Shown here: piece by piece, positions 1 through 6,458 of the stretch
How positions within the stretch are numbered: the stretch's first letter is position 1
Layout: each line of letters opens with the position of its first letter
Assembly: GCA_902797515.1 (NCBI GenBank)
Contig: CADBSX010000009.1
Span: 1 to 8,895, forward strand
Origin: an uncultured Eubacteriales bacterium
GTDB taxonomy: Bacteria; Bacillota; Clostridia; Christensenellales; Borkfalkiaceae
Direction: 5' to 3'
DNA: 8,895 nucleotides
Made by a program: the position numbers and the translations under genes
The notes under the pieces: model-generated
Told to the model about the DNA's origin: nothing
Seen by the model: the letters and a program-made list of their open reading frames with translations, nothing else
Databases searched by the model: none

Positions 1-494
1 GCGGGATTTGTAACGGATTTCAGGCGCTTATTAAACTCGGGCTCGTTCCTTTCGGCGATATAGTCGATACGGACGAAAACTGTCCGACGCTCACTTTCAA
101 CAAGATAGCGCGGCACCAGTCGAAACTCGTGAGAATAAGAGTTTCGTCGAATAAATCCCCGTGGCTTAAAAATACGGAAGTCGGCGACGTCTATACCGTT
201 CCCGTATCTCACGGCGAAGGCAGATTTTACGCTAGCGACGAGGTTATAAAAAGACTTGCGGAAAACGGTCAGATCGCGACGCAGTACGTCGATTTGGTCG
301 GGAACGCGACGGAAGATATAAGGTATAATCCTAACGGCTCGGCTTTCGCCATAGAGGGCATTACGTCCCCCGACGGAAGAGTTTTCGGAAAAATGGGACA
401 CAGCGAGAGAACGGGCGACGGGCTTTATAAAAACGTCGAGGGAAACTACGATATGAAAATGTTCAAGTCCGCGGTGGAATATTTTACCAAATAG
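1..494 (+). CDS. purL: Phosphoribosylformylglycinamidine synthase (PurL), C-terminal glutaminase part, 5' truncated by window
   Basis: The last 163 codons of the large, fused FGAM synthase of purine biosynthesis, which converts FGAR plus glutamine and ATP to FGAM. The reading frame is open from base 3, so the gene begins before the window. The visible part is the class I glutamine amidotransferase domain. It has the nucleophile motif GICNGFQ (Cys codon at 9-11) and the catalytic His and Glu in SHGEGR (His 210-212, Glu 216-218). It also has NPNGS, IEGITSPDGR and a closing MGHSER. The MGHSER and CPTLTFN wording matches the long single-chain PurL of Clostridia and streptococci rather than a separate PurQ, which normally reads MPHPER. 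The ATG at 129 is internal and not a start. The stop is 18 nt before the deacetylase gene and no terminator hairpin lies between them, so read-through into the carbohydrate genes is possible. Confidence 0.95.
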   Translation, partial: GICNGFQALIKLGLVPFGDIVDTDENCPTLTFNKIARHQSKLVRIRVSSNKSPWLKNTEVGDVYTVPVSHGEGRFYASDEVIKRLAENGQIATQYVDLVGNATEDIRYNPNGSAFAIEGITSPDGRVFGKMGHSERTGDGLYKNVEGNYDMKMFKSAVEYFTK

Positions 495-512
495 AAAAGG
501 GAGTAAGTTATT

Positions 513-1205
513 ATGTGGTACGGAAAAAACAAAGCGATAACTTTCAGTTTCGACGACGGCGTTACGCAGGATATCAGGGCGATAGAGATACTCGACAAAT
601 ACGGTTTAAAAGCGACTTTCAATTTGAATTCGTCTCTTTTAGGCTTAAAAAGCTCGCTTGTAAGGAACGGCAGAGAAGTCAGACACGATAAGATTTCCCC
701 GTCGGAAGTAAGGGCGGTTTACGCAGGGCACGAAGTCGCCGTTCACACTCTCACGCATCCTAATCTTACGGAACAATCGGAAGAAACGATAGTCCATCAG
801 GTCGAGAGAGACAGACTCACGCTCGAAGACCTTACGGGAAGGGAAGTAGTCGGCATGGCTTATCCTTGCGGCGGCGTGAACAACGACGACCGCGTCGCGG
901 AAATAATAAAGAGAAGGACGGGCGTGAAGTATTCGAGAACGATAACTTCCTCTCACGATTTCGCGCCGCAAAAAAATCTTTTCAGGTTTAATCCGACCGT
1001 CTATTATATCGAGGACGATTTGTTCCCCCTTGCCGAAAAGTTTTTGGCTGAAAAGGATGACGAGCCGAAGATATTGTACGTATGGGGGCATACTTACGAG
1101 ATGGACGCGGAATATATAAGTTGGGAAAAATTCGAGAGTTTCTGTCAACTCGTTTCGGGCAAAAAAGATATCTTTTACGGCACGAACAGAGAGATCTTAT
1201 TATAA
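513..1205 (+). CDS. Polysaccharide deacetylase family protein (CE4 / NodB homology), cytoplasmic
   Basis: A 230-residue protein that is essentially one NodB-homology domain, the metal-dependent deacetylase fold that removes N- or O-acetyl groups from sugars. Visible CE4 motifs are SFDDG (12-16; D14 base and D15 metal ligand), HTLTH (78-82; two metal-ligand His), AYPCGG (116-121), and a C-terminal LYVWGHTYE with His193, the usual last motif. There is no signal peptide or membrane segment, unlike secreted peptidoglycan or chitin deacetylases, so it probably acts in the cytoplasm on imported oligosaccharides. The start ATG is well supported by an AAGGGAG site at 497-503, 9 nt upstream. It lies between purL and a GH63-like gene, with gaps of 18 and 20 nt, and probably shares an mRNA with the latter. 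The true substrate cannot be read from sequence; an acetylated amino sugar fits the neighbouring GH20-like gene. Confidence 0.9.
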   Translation: MWYGKNKAITFSFDDGVTQDIRAIEILDKYGLKATFNLNSSLLGLKSSLVRNGREVRHDKISPSEVRAVYAGHEVAVHTLTHPNLTEQSEETIVHQVERDRLTLEDLTGREVVGMAYPCGGVNNDDRVAEIIKRRTGVKYSRTITSSHDFAPQKNLFRFNPTVYYIEDDLFPLAEKFLAEKDDEPKILYVWGHTYEMDAEYISWEKFESFCQLVSGKKDIFYGTNREILL

Positions 1206-1211
1206 ATATAA

Positions 1212-1217
1212 AAAGGA
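1212..1217 (+). promoter_or_regulatory. Ribosome binding site that fixes the start of the GH63-like gene
   Basis: AAAGGA lies 8 nt before the ATG at 1226. It decides between this start and an in-frame ATG at 1082, which would overlap the deacetylase gene by 124 nt and adds residues with no family resemblance. Confidence 0.8.
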
Positions 1218-1225
1218 TCGAAGAT

Positions 1226-2752
1226 ATGAAAAAAGATTTCAGAGCGAAAAAATGGAAAGAATTCGTTCCGATTCCCGTTTTTGACGAACGTCCCGAATTT
1301 ACCGAATTTTATAAAAAGGCGTGGGAAATCGCGAGGGCGCACGTAAAAGAAGTGAAAGGCATGCCGCAGACTCCTTATATGGACGAGGCTTTCTGCGATA
1401 CGCAGATCTGGATATGGGATTCGTGCTTTATGTCCCTTTTCTGCAAATTCGCGCAGGAAGTTTTCCCCGGCGTCGAAACGCTTGAAAATTTTTACGAGGC
1501 GTTGTACGGCGGCAAGAGTTTAGGCGAAGTGATACCGACCGAAAACGAGCCGGCGTGGACGGGAGCCGTCGCGGGCAAGCCAAAAAGAGTGGATATACAC
1601 ATTGCCGACAATCCGCCGCTGTTTGCTTGGGCGGAATACGAAAACGCGCTTTACAGCGGAGACGTTGAGCGACTGAAAAAATTATTATACGAAAAGAAAT
1701 TTCTTCAAAAGCATTACGAGTGGATAGAAAATCTTCGCGAAAACACGAAGATAAACGGCGTTTTATGCGAAACGTGCCTTAAAAAAACCGAACTCGGCTA
1801 TAAATGGGAAGGCGGAAGGTCGGGCATGGACAACACGCCGAGGGGCAGGAAAGGCGAAAAGGCGAACGAAGACCGTCCGAACGATCCCGATATGCTGTGG
1901 ATAGACGCAATCTGCCAGCAGGCTTTGACGGCAAAGAAGTTGTCTGAAACGTTCCGTATATTAAACGATAAAGAAAACGCGGAAGTTTGGGAAAAGAATT
2001 ACGAAGAGAAAAAGCGGATAGTCAACGACAATTACTGGGACGAAAAGGATAAATTCTATTACGATATAGACTGCAAAGACGGGCATTTCATAAAAGTTCC
2101 GTCGATTGCGTCGTTCTGGACCATGACCGCCGGCATAGCGACGAAAGAGAGGGCGAAAGCGTTGGCGGGATATCTTACCGATCCCGAAATGTTCGGCGGA
2201 AACGTGCCGTTTACGACGGTGGCGAGAAAAGACGCCGACTTTGTTCCCGAAGGACGGTACTGGCGCGGGAGCGTATGGCTTCCGACGGCATACGCGGCTC
2301 TTAAAGGACTTGCCGACTACGGATATGTCGAAGAGGCGCGCGAAACGGGAAAGGCTCTTCTCGAACATATGTACAGGACTTATACGGAATACGAGCCGCA
2401 CACGATATGGGAGTGCTATTCGCCGACGGAATATAAGCCCGCTACGCAGACGGACAACGTGACGATAGTCCGTCCGAATTTCTGCGGCTGGTCGGCGTTA
2501 GGTCCTATTGCCGTCTATATCGAGTACGTTTTGGGCTTTTATAAGGTGAACGCGTTTGAAAATTCGGTAAAGTGGGCGAAACCTGACGTAAAAGGGAAAG
2601 TCGGCGTTAAAAATTTCCGTTTCGGCGACGTCGTAACGGATATAATCGCGGACGGAAACAAGTGCTTTGTCGTATCGAACGGCGAATACGCGCTCGAAAT
2701 AAACGGCAAAGAATATAAAATCGAAAAAGGCGAACAGGAACTTACGCTCTGA
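1226..2752 (+). CDS. GH63-like (alpha/alpha)6-barrel glycoside hydrolase (mannosylglycerate hydrolase/trehalase-like)
   Basis: A 508-residue protein with the layout of the GH63/GH37-like (alpha/alpha)6 barrels, inverting enzymes acting on alpha-glucosides or alpha-mannosyl compounds. Visible signatures are IWIWDSCF (61-68), the trehalase-like entrance motif; GRSGMDNTPRG (197-207), where D202 sits at the family's general-acid position; YWRGSVW (345-351), a substrate-site motif; and TIWECYSP (393-400), where E396 fits the catalytic base. Residues after about 445 look like a small beta-rich C-terminal extension. No signal peptide is present, so it is predicted to be cytoplasmic. It follows the deacetylase gene after 20 nt and ends at a strong hairpin. 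Family assignment is good; substrate (alpha-glucoside, mannosylglycerate or another alpha-linked sugar) cannot be settled from sequence. The start at 1226 rests on the adjacent ribosome binding site. Confidence 0.85.
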   Translation: MKKDFRAKKWKEFVPIPVFDERPEFTEFYKKAWEIARAHVKEVKGMPQTPYMDEAFCDTQIWIWDSCFMSLFCKFAQEVFPGVETLENFYEALYGGKSLGEVIPTENEPAWTGAVAGKPKRVDIHIADNPPLFAWAEYENALYSGDVERLKKLLYEKKFLQKHYEWIENLRENTKINGVLCETCLKKTELGYKWEGGRSGMDNTPRGRKGEKANEDRPNDPDMLWIDAICQQALTAKKLSETFRILNDKENAEVWEKNYEEKKRIVNDNYWDEKDKFYYDIDCKDGHFIKVPSIASFWTMTAGIATKERAKALAGYLTDPEMFGGNVPFTTVARKDADFVPEGRYWRGSVWLPTAYAALKGLADYGYVEEARETGKALLEHMYRTYTEYEPHTIWECYSPTEYKPATQTDNVTIVRPNFCGWSALGPIAVYIEYVLGFYKVNAFENSVKWAKPDVKGKVGVKNFRFGDVVTDIIADGNKCFVVSNGEYALEINGKEYKIEKGEQELTL

Positions 2753-2764
2753 TCGAAATATATT

Positions 2765-2792
2765 AAAGCCGCGCCCTGTCGGGCGCGGCTTT
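2765..2792. terminator. Hairpin terminator between convergent genes
   Basis: Perfect 12-bp inverted repeat (left arm AAAGCCGCGCCC, 4-nt loop TGTC, right arm the exact complement). It lies 12 nt after the GH63-like stop and about 50 nt before the stop of the oppositely oriented GH113-like gene. Short A runs on the left arm and T runs on the right give either strand a U-containing end, so it probably works as a bidirectional terminator. The T tracts are short (three, then interrupted), which makes it weaker than the hairpin at 6168. Confidence 0.8.
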
Positions 2793-2840
2793 CATATTTA
2801 AGATTTTATTGCGGAAATATTTAGGCGTGACGTTATTTTC

Positions 2841-3908
2841 TTATAATTCCGTATTTTTGAAAACTTTTTCCGCCGGTTTTCCTGAAATGGTAAATCCGCC
2901 GTCGCCCGCGGGATCTTCGTGATAATGCGGGCGGTATTGAGTTTCGTCCCACTTCCACCAACAAAGCCCCATCCAGAACGGAACTTCTTTAAAGACGTCG
3001 AAAGACGCCGCCATGAAATTCGCCTGTTCTTCGCCGTCGTATCTCGCGCGGAAAGTGATATTGTAAGGCTCTTGGATACAGCCGTGGACGGACCTTACGC
3101 CGTATTCGGTAAACAGAATCGGCTTATTGTAAAAACGAGAGCAGATGTCCCTTATTTTCTGTCTTTTTTCCAAAAGGAACTCGAACATTTCTTCTTTTGA
3201 GTAATCGGGATTGTTCTGCGGATCGGCGCAGTGGTCTTTCGGACAGGCGTTCGGATAATAACTGTAAGACAGAAAATCGAGTTCTTTAAACCACGTCAGA
3301 GGAAACAGCCGCCGCGAAACGAAAGTAAATTCGTAAGTTATCGCGCCCCCGTAAACTTTACGCACCTCTTTTATAAGGTCGCGCCAATAATCGTCGAGCA
3401 TTTCCACTTGGCGAAGTTCCGCGCCCGTCATAAACGCCTCCGCGCGCATCTTTTCGGCGAGACGGGCGCAATAGACTATGCATTTTTTATAACTGTCGAA
3501 CCACTGCTTTCTGTAATCCACGCGAACGCCCTCTATCTGATTGCCCGTTTCGGGCGGCGCGACGTTGCACATAGGCTGACCGTCGAAACAGGTCATGCAC
3601 GGTTTGAAAATTACCATTATGCCTTGCTCGTGTAAGAGGTTCGCCATCTCTATCAGTTCGTCCTCTCCCGCGCTGTACTCGAAATCGAGATAGAGTTTCG
3701 TCGAATAATAAGCGTCCTGACAAATGTTGAGATTTAACGTAACGCAGTTGACGCCCGTTTCCTTCATAAGAGCGGGCTGTTTTTTTACGTCCTCGCGCTC
3801 GTAATATCCGCGCTTGCTTAAAAAACCGAAATTCATGCCTTTTATCCGATTGTTGAAAAAGGGCGAGTCTTTGAATTTTTCAGGGACATTTACTTCTTTA
3901 TCGTACAT
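2841..3908 (-). CDS. GH113-like / clan GH-A TIM-barrel glycoside hydrolase
   Basis: A 355-residue protein matching the GH113-type beta-mannanase-like TIM barrels, retaining enzymes of clan GH-A. Seen in order: an opening KGMNFGFLSKRGYY (23-36) typical of barrel strand 1; TGVNCVTLNL (51-60) on strand 2; IMVIFKPC (97-104) on strand 3; GAELRQVE (162-169), where E164 fits the acid/base; LDFLSYSYYPN (210-220); and LFTEYGVRS (265-273), where E268 fits the nucleophile. A tryptophan-rich MGLCWWKWDE (313-322) and the terminal GGFTISGKPAEKV (337-349) complete the pattern. No signal peptide is visible. Its ATG lies inside the end of the GH20-like gene (11-nt overlap), so the two are translationally linked. 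GAGGTGG at 3913-3919 precedes it by about 4 nt. GH113 is known for beta-mannanases, but this clade may act on other beta-linked sugars; the catalytic-residue assignments are by motif only. Confidence 0.82.
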   Translation of the reverse strand: MYDKEVNVPEKFKDSPFFNNRIKGMNFGFLSKRGYYEREDVKKQPALMKETGVNCVTLNLNICQDAYYSTKLYLDFEYSAGEDELIEMANLLHEQGIMVIFKPCMTCFDGQPMCNVAPPETGNQIEGVRVDYRKQWFDSYKKCIVYCARLAEKMRAEAFMTGAELRQVEMLDDYWRDLIKEVRKVYGGAITYEFTFVSRRLFPLTWFKELDFLSYSYYPNACPKDHCADPQNNPDYSKEEMFEFLLEKRQKIRDICSRFYNKPILFTEYGVRSVHGCIQEPYNITFRARYDGEEQANFMAASFDVFKEVPFWMGLCWWKWDETQYRPHYHEDPAGDGGFTISGKPAEKVFKNTEL

Positions 3909-5238
3909 TTTTCCACCTCACGTGAGATTTTACCGTTTCCGCCGAAGGCTCTTTCGCGCTCCACATGTATCCGCCCGTATAAACGACAGTAGGAAGGGCG
4001 GTTTCCGGCTTGTGCCAAGTGGTCTGGATAATTCCGAGACTGTTATGTTTAAGACACTGTTCGACCATGTTTTTAGCCCCGTCTTTATTTATCCACGGGG
4101 AATAAGCCGTTTCAAAACCTTTATCCTCAAAATAGGTTATGTCTTTCCACTCGCCGTTTCCTATATCGTTATGCGTCCATATGTTCATTAAAATATCTTT
4201 CGGCAGCCTGTCCGCCGTTCCTTCCGAACACTTCCAGTATTTGACGTCAATAGAAGAATAGAGCATATCCGCCCACATCGCCATACGCGCTCCGCGTTTT
4301 TCAAGTTCGTCGCGCAAAAATTTCAGGTGATTTACGAACAGATCGTCGGCGGGCAGAACTCTCTCTTCTTCCGAAGAGCCGAAACCGAAACACTTATCGC
4401 ACGAGCAGTGAAATAAGGGGGGATTTCGGAAAGTCTTTACGAGGTCGTCCATAATATCTCGCATGAACGCCTTCGTGTCCTCTCTCGTCGTCGCGAAACA
4501 CCAGCCTCCCGGGATATACATATCAGAGAGATCGGGACATTGATCCAAAACCACGTGCCGACGGGAAGTTATTCTGCTCCATCCCGCGTGGCTCGTAAGA
4601 TTCTGACACGGTATCGCGGTCATATGCAAATCGTCTATTATAAACGAGATAAGTTTTTCGACGCTTTCGCGGGAGTGACAATTCCGCCAATGCGCGTATT
4701 CGCGTTTTTCATACGGGAACATCCCCCAGAATTCGAGAATTACGGAGTTATATCCGGAAAGAGCCGCCGTTTCTATTCTGCGGCGAACGCTCGATATGTT
4801 CGTATCTTCTTTTTGAGTTCCGTCGTCGGGATCGAATAAACACATATGGACGGCGCGGAGTTTTATTTTTGGAACGTATCGGAATTCCCCTACTGGAAAA
4901 TATCCGGTTTTGCCCCGCGACGCGTACATATCTATAAGCATTTTCACGCCGTTGGATATCTCGTCGGAAGTTCGTCCCGAAACGGTTATCCCGCCGTTTC
5001 CTATTTCTATTACCGTTTCGTGTTCTTTGCAATCGGTTTTCGGCGGATTGCCGTTGCCTATCGAAAGGTACAAAATACCGTTTTCAAAGGTCGTTTCCGC
5101 TTTTTTTATTCCCATAAGGGAAAGCAAATAGTCGTATTTTCTGTCTTTAACGTTCGTTTTCGCGAGGTTTAAGCCGTTTATTTTTTCAAATCCGCGATAA
5201 TTTTTCGATTTATCGGGCTTTAACAGCAAATCGTCCAT
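3898..5238 (-). CDS. GH20-like beta-N-acetylhexosaminidase family protein with altered catalytic motif
   Basis: A 446-residue protein with the two-domain GH20 plan. An N-terminal alpha/beta domain of the GH20b type (about 15-120) includes a dyad of beta strands and a helix ISNGVKMLIDMY. A TIM barrel follows from about 125, opened by IKLRAVHMCLFD where GH20 has its RG-H motif. It includes YNSVILEFWGMFPYE (163-177), MAMWADMLY (319-327) and TTWHKPET (406-413). GH20 enzymes cleave terminal beta-GlcNAc or GalNAc by substrate assistance using an Asp-Glu pair in a HIGxDE motif. Here the aligned stretch reads FHCSCDKCFG (276-285): D281 is kept and the Glu position is Lys282 (AAG, complement of 4393-4395). 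Three cysteines in CSCDKC may form another site. No signal peptide. The ATG has AAAGGAG (5248-5254) 9 nt upstream. First gene of the minus-strand operon, divergent from an AraC regulator. Activity as a hexosaminidase is uncertain. Confidence 0.8.
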   Translation of the reverse strand: MDDLLLKPDKSKNYRGFEKINGLNLAKTNVKDRKYDYLLSLMGIKKAETTFENGILYLSIGNGNPPKTDCKEHETVIEIGNGGITVSGRTSDEISNGVKMLIDMYASRGKTGYFPVGEFRYVPKIKLRAVHMCLFDPDDGTQKEDTNISSVRRRIETAALSGYNSVILEFWGMFPYEKREYAHWRNCHSRESVEKLISFIIDDLHMTAIPCQNLTSHAGWSRITSRRHVVLDQCPDLSDMYIPGGWCFATTREDTKAFMRDIMDDLVKTFRNPPLFHCSCDKCFGFGSSEEERVLPADDLFVNHLKFLRDELEKRGARMAMWADMLYSSIDVKYWKCSEGTADRLPKDILMNIWTHNDIGNGEWKDITYFEDKGFETAYSPWINKDGAKNMVEQCLKHNSLGIIQTTWHKPETALPTVVYTGGYMWSAKEPSAETVKSHVRWKNVR

Positions 5239-5247
5239 TTTCTGATA

Positions 5248-5254
5248 CTCCTTT
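5248..5254 (-). promoter_or_regulatory. Ribosome binding site of the GH20-like gene
   Basis: AAAGGAG on the minus strand, 9 nt before the ATG at 5238. It confirms that start and, with the promoter just upstream, gives a very short 5' leader of about 20 nt. Confidence 0.8.
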
Positions 5255-5264
5255 TCCTACGTAT

Positions 5265-5293
5265 AGAATACCATAACGGGGCTTATAAATCAA
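5265..5293 (-). promoter_or_regulatory. Sigma-A promoter for the GH20/GH113 operon
   Basis: Read on the minus strand: -35 TTGATT (5293-5288), a 17-nt spacer, and -10 TATTCT (5270-5265). The spacer ends TGG, so the -10 is of the extended TGn type. Transcription should start near 5258. The -35 is adjacent (1 nt) to a direct repeat at 5295-5310 that is a candidate site for the divergent AraC regulator. Based on consensus matching only. Confidence 0.65.
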
Positions 5294-5294
5294 C

Positions 5295-5310
5295 CGTTAA
5301 TTCGCGTTAA
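5295..5310. repeat. Direct repeat CGTTAA x2 with 10-bp period, candidate AraC-family operator
   Basis: CGTTAA occurs at 5295-5300 and again at 5305-5310, one helical turn apart. The repeat lies in the 141-bp divergent region between the GH20-like gene and the AraC-family gene. It is 1 bp upstream of the -35 of the hydrolase promoter, the usual place for activation by an AraC-family dimer or a two-HTH monomer binding tandem half-sites. The arrangement is seen directly; the role is inferred. Confidence 0.45.
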
Positions 5311-5344
5311 AAGGTTCGATTTTCGCTACTGACGTAAATTGCGT

Positions 5345-5373
5345 TTGATTATTTTGAAAATATATGCTAAAAT
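5345..5373 (+). promoter_or_regulatory. Promoter of the AraC-family gene, placing the start codon at or next to +1
   Basis: -35 TTGATT (5345-5350), 17-nt spacer, and -10 TAAAAT (5368-5373), with TGC directly before it giving an extended -10. Both divergent promoters use the same -35 hexamer. Only 6 nt separate the -10 from the ATG at 5380, so the mRNA probably begins at the A of the start codon. Confidence 0.65.
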
Positions 5374-5379
5374 GATTAT

Positions 5380-6144
5380 ATGTTCAGTCAGGAAAGATTT
5401 AAATTCGAGATATTGTCCGTACTCTCAATGAAATTTGCCCCGTCCGTCCGCGTTTCGCTGCCGAGAAGTTATAACGTGTTGGTTTTCAGGCGGCGCGGAG
5501 ACGCGGAACTTTACGGCGAGGAAAGCGAAACCGTAAAACTGCGCGCGAACGACGTTACTTTCGTCCCGCCGAATTATAAATACAAGATAAATTCTCTCAC
5601 AAGCGAAGAAGTGACGGTAATACATTTTAAGGCGGATATAAAAAACGGAAAAGAGTTCAAAAATCTTCACTCGGTAAATCCCGCCCGCTTTGAATATCTT
5701 TTTGAAAAAGCGCTGTCGTGTTGGAATAAAAAGCCGCTCGGTTTCGCGTATATTCTCGACTCGGTTTTCTGCTCGATACTCGCGGAACTCGAAATACAAT
5801 GCGCGGAAGAATATTCGACTTCGGTCGAAATAAACGTCAGAAAAGCGATAGACGAAATGCGTATGTCTTTATCCGACGCGGATCTTACCGTTGAAAGAGC
5901 GGCGAAGTTATCGGGATACAGTTCCTCGTATTTCCGCAGAATATTCAGACAAATCACCGGACAAACGCCGCGGGCGTATCTGATAAGCATCAGGATCGAA
6001 CGCGCGAAAACTCTTCTCGAATCGGGATATTACAACGTAGAGCAGGCGTCCGCGCTTTGCGGATTCGATTCCCCGAAGTATTTTTCGACTTCTTTTAAAA
6101 AGGCGGTAGGCGTTTTCCCCTCGTCGCTGATACCGAAACGGTGA
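5380..6144 (+). CDS. AraC-family transcriptional regulator
   Basis: A 254-residue regulator. The N-terminal part (about 15-95) is a cupin-like sugar-sensing domain, recognisable from the alternating hydrophobic strands and the DVTFVPPNYKYKI segment (58-70). A helical linker (about 100-145) follows. The C-terminal AraC DNA-binding domain (about 150-254) has two helix-turn-helix units: LTVERAAKLSGYSSSYFRRIF (169-189) and YNVEQASALCGFDSPKYFSTSF (218-239), followed by the family's FKKAVGVFPSSL end. It is divergent from the GH20/GH113 operon with 141 bp between the start codons, the classic place for a local sugar-responsive activator. No Shine-Dalgarno sequence precedes the ATG, and its promoter lies so close that a leaderless transcript is likely. 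A later ATG (codon 17) also lacks a ribosome binding site and would cut into the sensor domain. The gene ends in a strong terminator. The ligand is unknown. Confidence 0.92.
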   Translation: MFSQERFKFEILSVLSMKFAPSVRVSLPRSYNVLVFRRRGDAELYGEESETVKLRANDVTFVPPNYKYKINSLTSEEVTVIHFKADIKNGKEFKNLHSVNPARFEYLFEKALSCWNKKPLGFAYILDSVFCSILAELEIQCAEEYSTSVEINVRKAIDEMRMSLSDADLTVERAAKLSGYSSSYFRRIFRQITGQTPRAYLISIRIERAKTLLESGYYNVEQASALCGFDSPKYFSTSFKKAVGVFPSSLIPKR

Positions 6145-6167
6145 ATTTTAAATTATAAAATATTACG

Positions 6168-6197
6168 AAGAACGCTCCGAGCGTTCTTTTTTATTTT
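6168..6197 (+). terminator. Intrinsic terminator of the AraC-family gene
   Basis: A 9-bp perfect stem (AAGAACGCT / AGCGTTCTT, loop CCG) is followed directly by a T-rich tract (TTTTTT, A, TTTT). It begins 23 nt after the stop codon. It is strong and clearly oriented on the plus strand, and it isolates the AraC unit from the amino-sugar operon. Confidence 0.9.
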
Positions 6198-6371
6198 ATA
6201 CGTCTATTATACGTCGTTTTTTCCCCGTTGTCAAAGAATATCGCTTTATCCGTTCTTTAAACGGCTGCGGAATTCAAACGATAACCGAATATAAATAATT
6301 TAGCAAAAAATTTGTAAATAAAATATAATAATTACGAAATATATTATAATTTTTTAGAAAAATTTTTCAAA
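6198..6371. other. Non-coding, AT-rich stretch upstream of the glmM-fusion promoter
   Basis: No plausible gene is visible. From about 6281 to 6370 only 10 of 90 bases are G or C, far below the flanking genes. The stretch contains phased A and T runs and a perfect palindrome GAAAAATTTTTC at 6357-6368. A small hairpin (CCGTT, loop CTTTA, AACGG) lies at 6250-6264. The AT-rich block ends about 40 bp before the -35 at 6409, so it could act as a curved or UP-like element; this is inference from composition. Confidence 0.5.
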
Positions 6372-6389
6372 TGTAAACAGAAGTTTACA
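6372..6389. repeat. Perfect inverted repeat TGTAAAC-N4-GTTTACA, candidate operator
   Basis: Two 7-bp arms (6372-6378 and 6383-6389) with a 4-bp centre, an 18-bp dyad of the size and symmetry bound by dimeric helix-turn-helix proteins. It ends 19 bp before the -35 of the strong promoter that drives the HTH-GlmM gene. The dyad is seen directly; the binding protein is unknown. The XRE domain encoded immediately downstream is one candidate. Confidence 0.5.
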
Positions 6390-6408
6390 GTTAATTGTTG
6401 ATTAAAAG

Positions 6409-6438
6409 TTGACAACTAATGCCTTTTAATGATATACT
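6409..6438 (+). promoter_or_regulatory. Strong sigma-A promoter of the HTH-glmM operon
   Basis: A consensus -35 TTGACA (6409-6414), an 18-nt spacer, and -10 TATACT (6433-6438) preceded by TGA (extended -10). Transcription should start near 6445, leaving a leader of about 109 nt. It is the best promoter match in the window, consistent with a housekeeping or highly expressed amino-sugar operon. A second, weaker match (TTGAAA at 6453-6458, 18 nt, TAATAT at 6477-6482) lies just downstream and may be a tandem promoter. Confidence 0.75.
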
Positions 6439-6446
6439 TTGTGCGT

Positions 6447-6458
6447 TTTCAATTGAAA
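6447..6458. repeat. Perfect 12-bp palindrome TTTCAATTGAAA at the predicted transcription start
   Basis: A fully self-complementary dodecamer placed 2 bp after the predicted +1 of the HTH-glmM promoter, a common position for a repressor operator. It also overlaps the -35 of the weaker second promoter match. Function inferred from position. Confidence 0.45.

Noticed and set aside
645..1148. A long open frame antisense to the deacetylase gene, and similar antisense frames opposite the GH63-like, GH20-like, AraC, glmM and beta-helix genes.
   Set aside because: Their translations have no recognisable domains, are rich in Arg, Phe and Tyr as expected for complements of these genes, and overlap strongly supported coding regions.
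1082..1225. An upstream in-frame ATG that would lengthen the GH63-like protein by 48 residues and overlap the deacetylase gene by 124 nt.
   Set aside because: The extra residues are a shadow of the deacetylase's end, and the ATG at 1226 has a well-spaced AAAGGA, so the shorter start was used.
138..3708. An identical 17-mer (AGAGTTTCGTCGAATAA) at 138-154 and 3692-3708.
   Set aside because: One copy is in the purL coding frame and the other lies antisense in the GH113-like gene, with no similarity beyond it. Shared codon bias (TCG, AAT, AAA) makes chance the simpler explanation.
6250..6264. Small hairpin CCGTT-CTTTA-AACGG as a second terminator or RNA gene.
   Set aside because: The stem is only 5 bp with no following T tract; noted as a minor element only.
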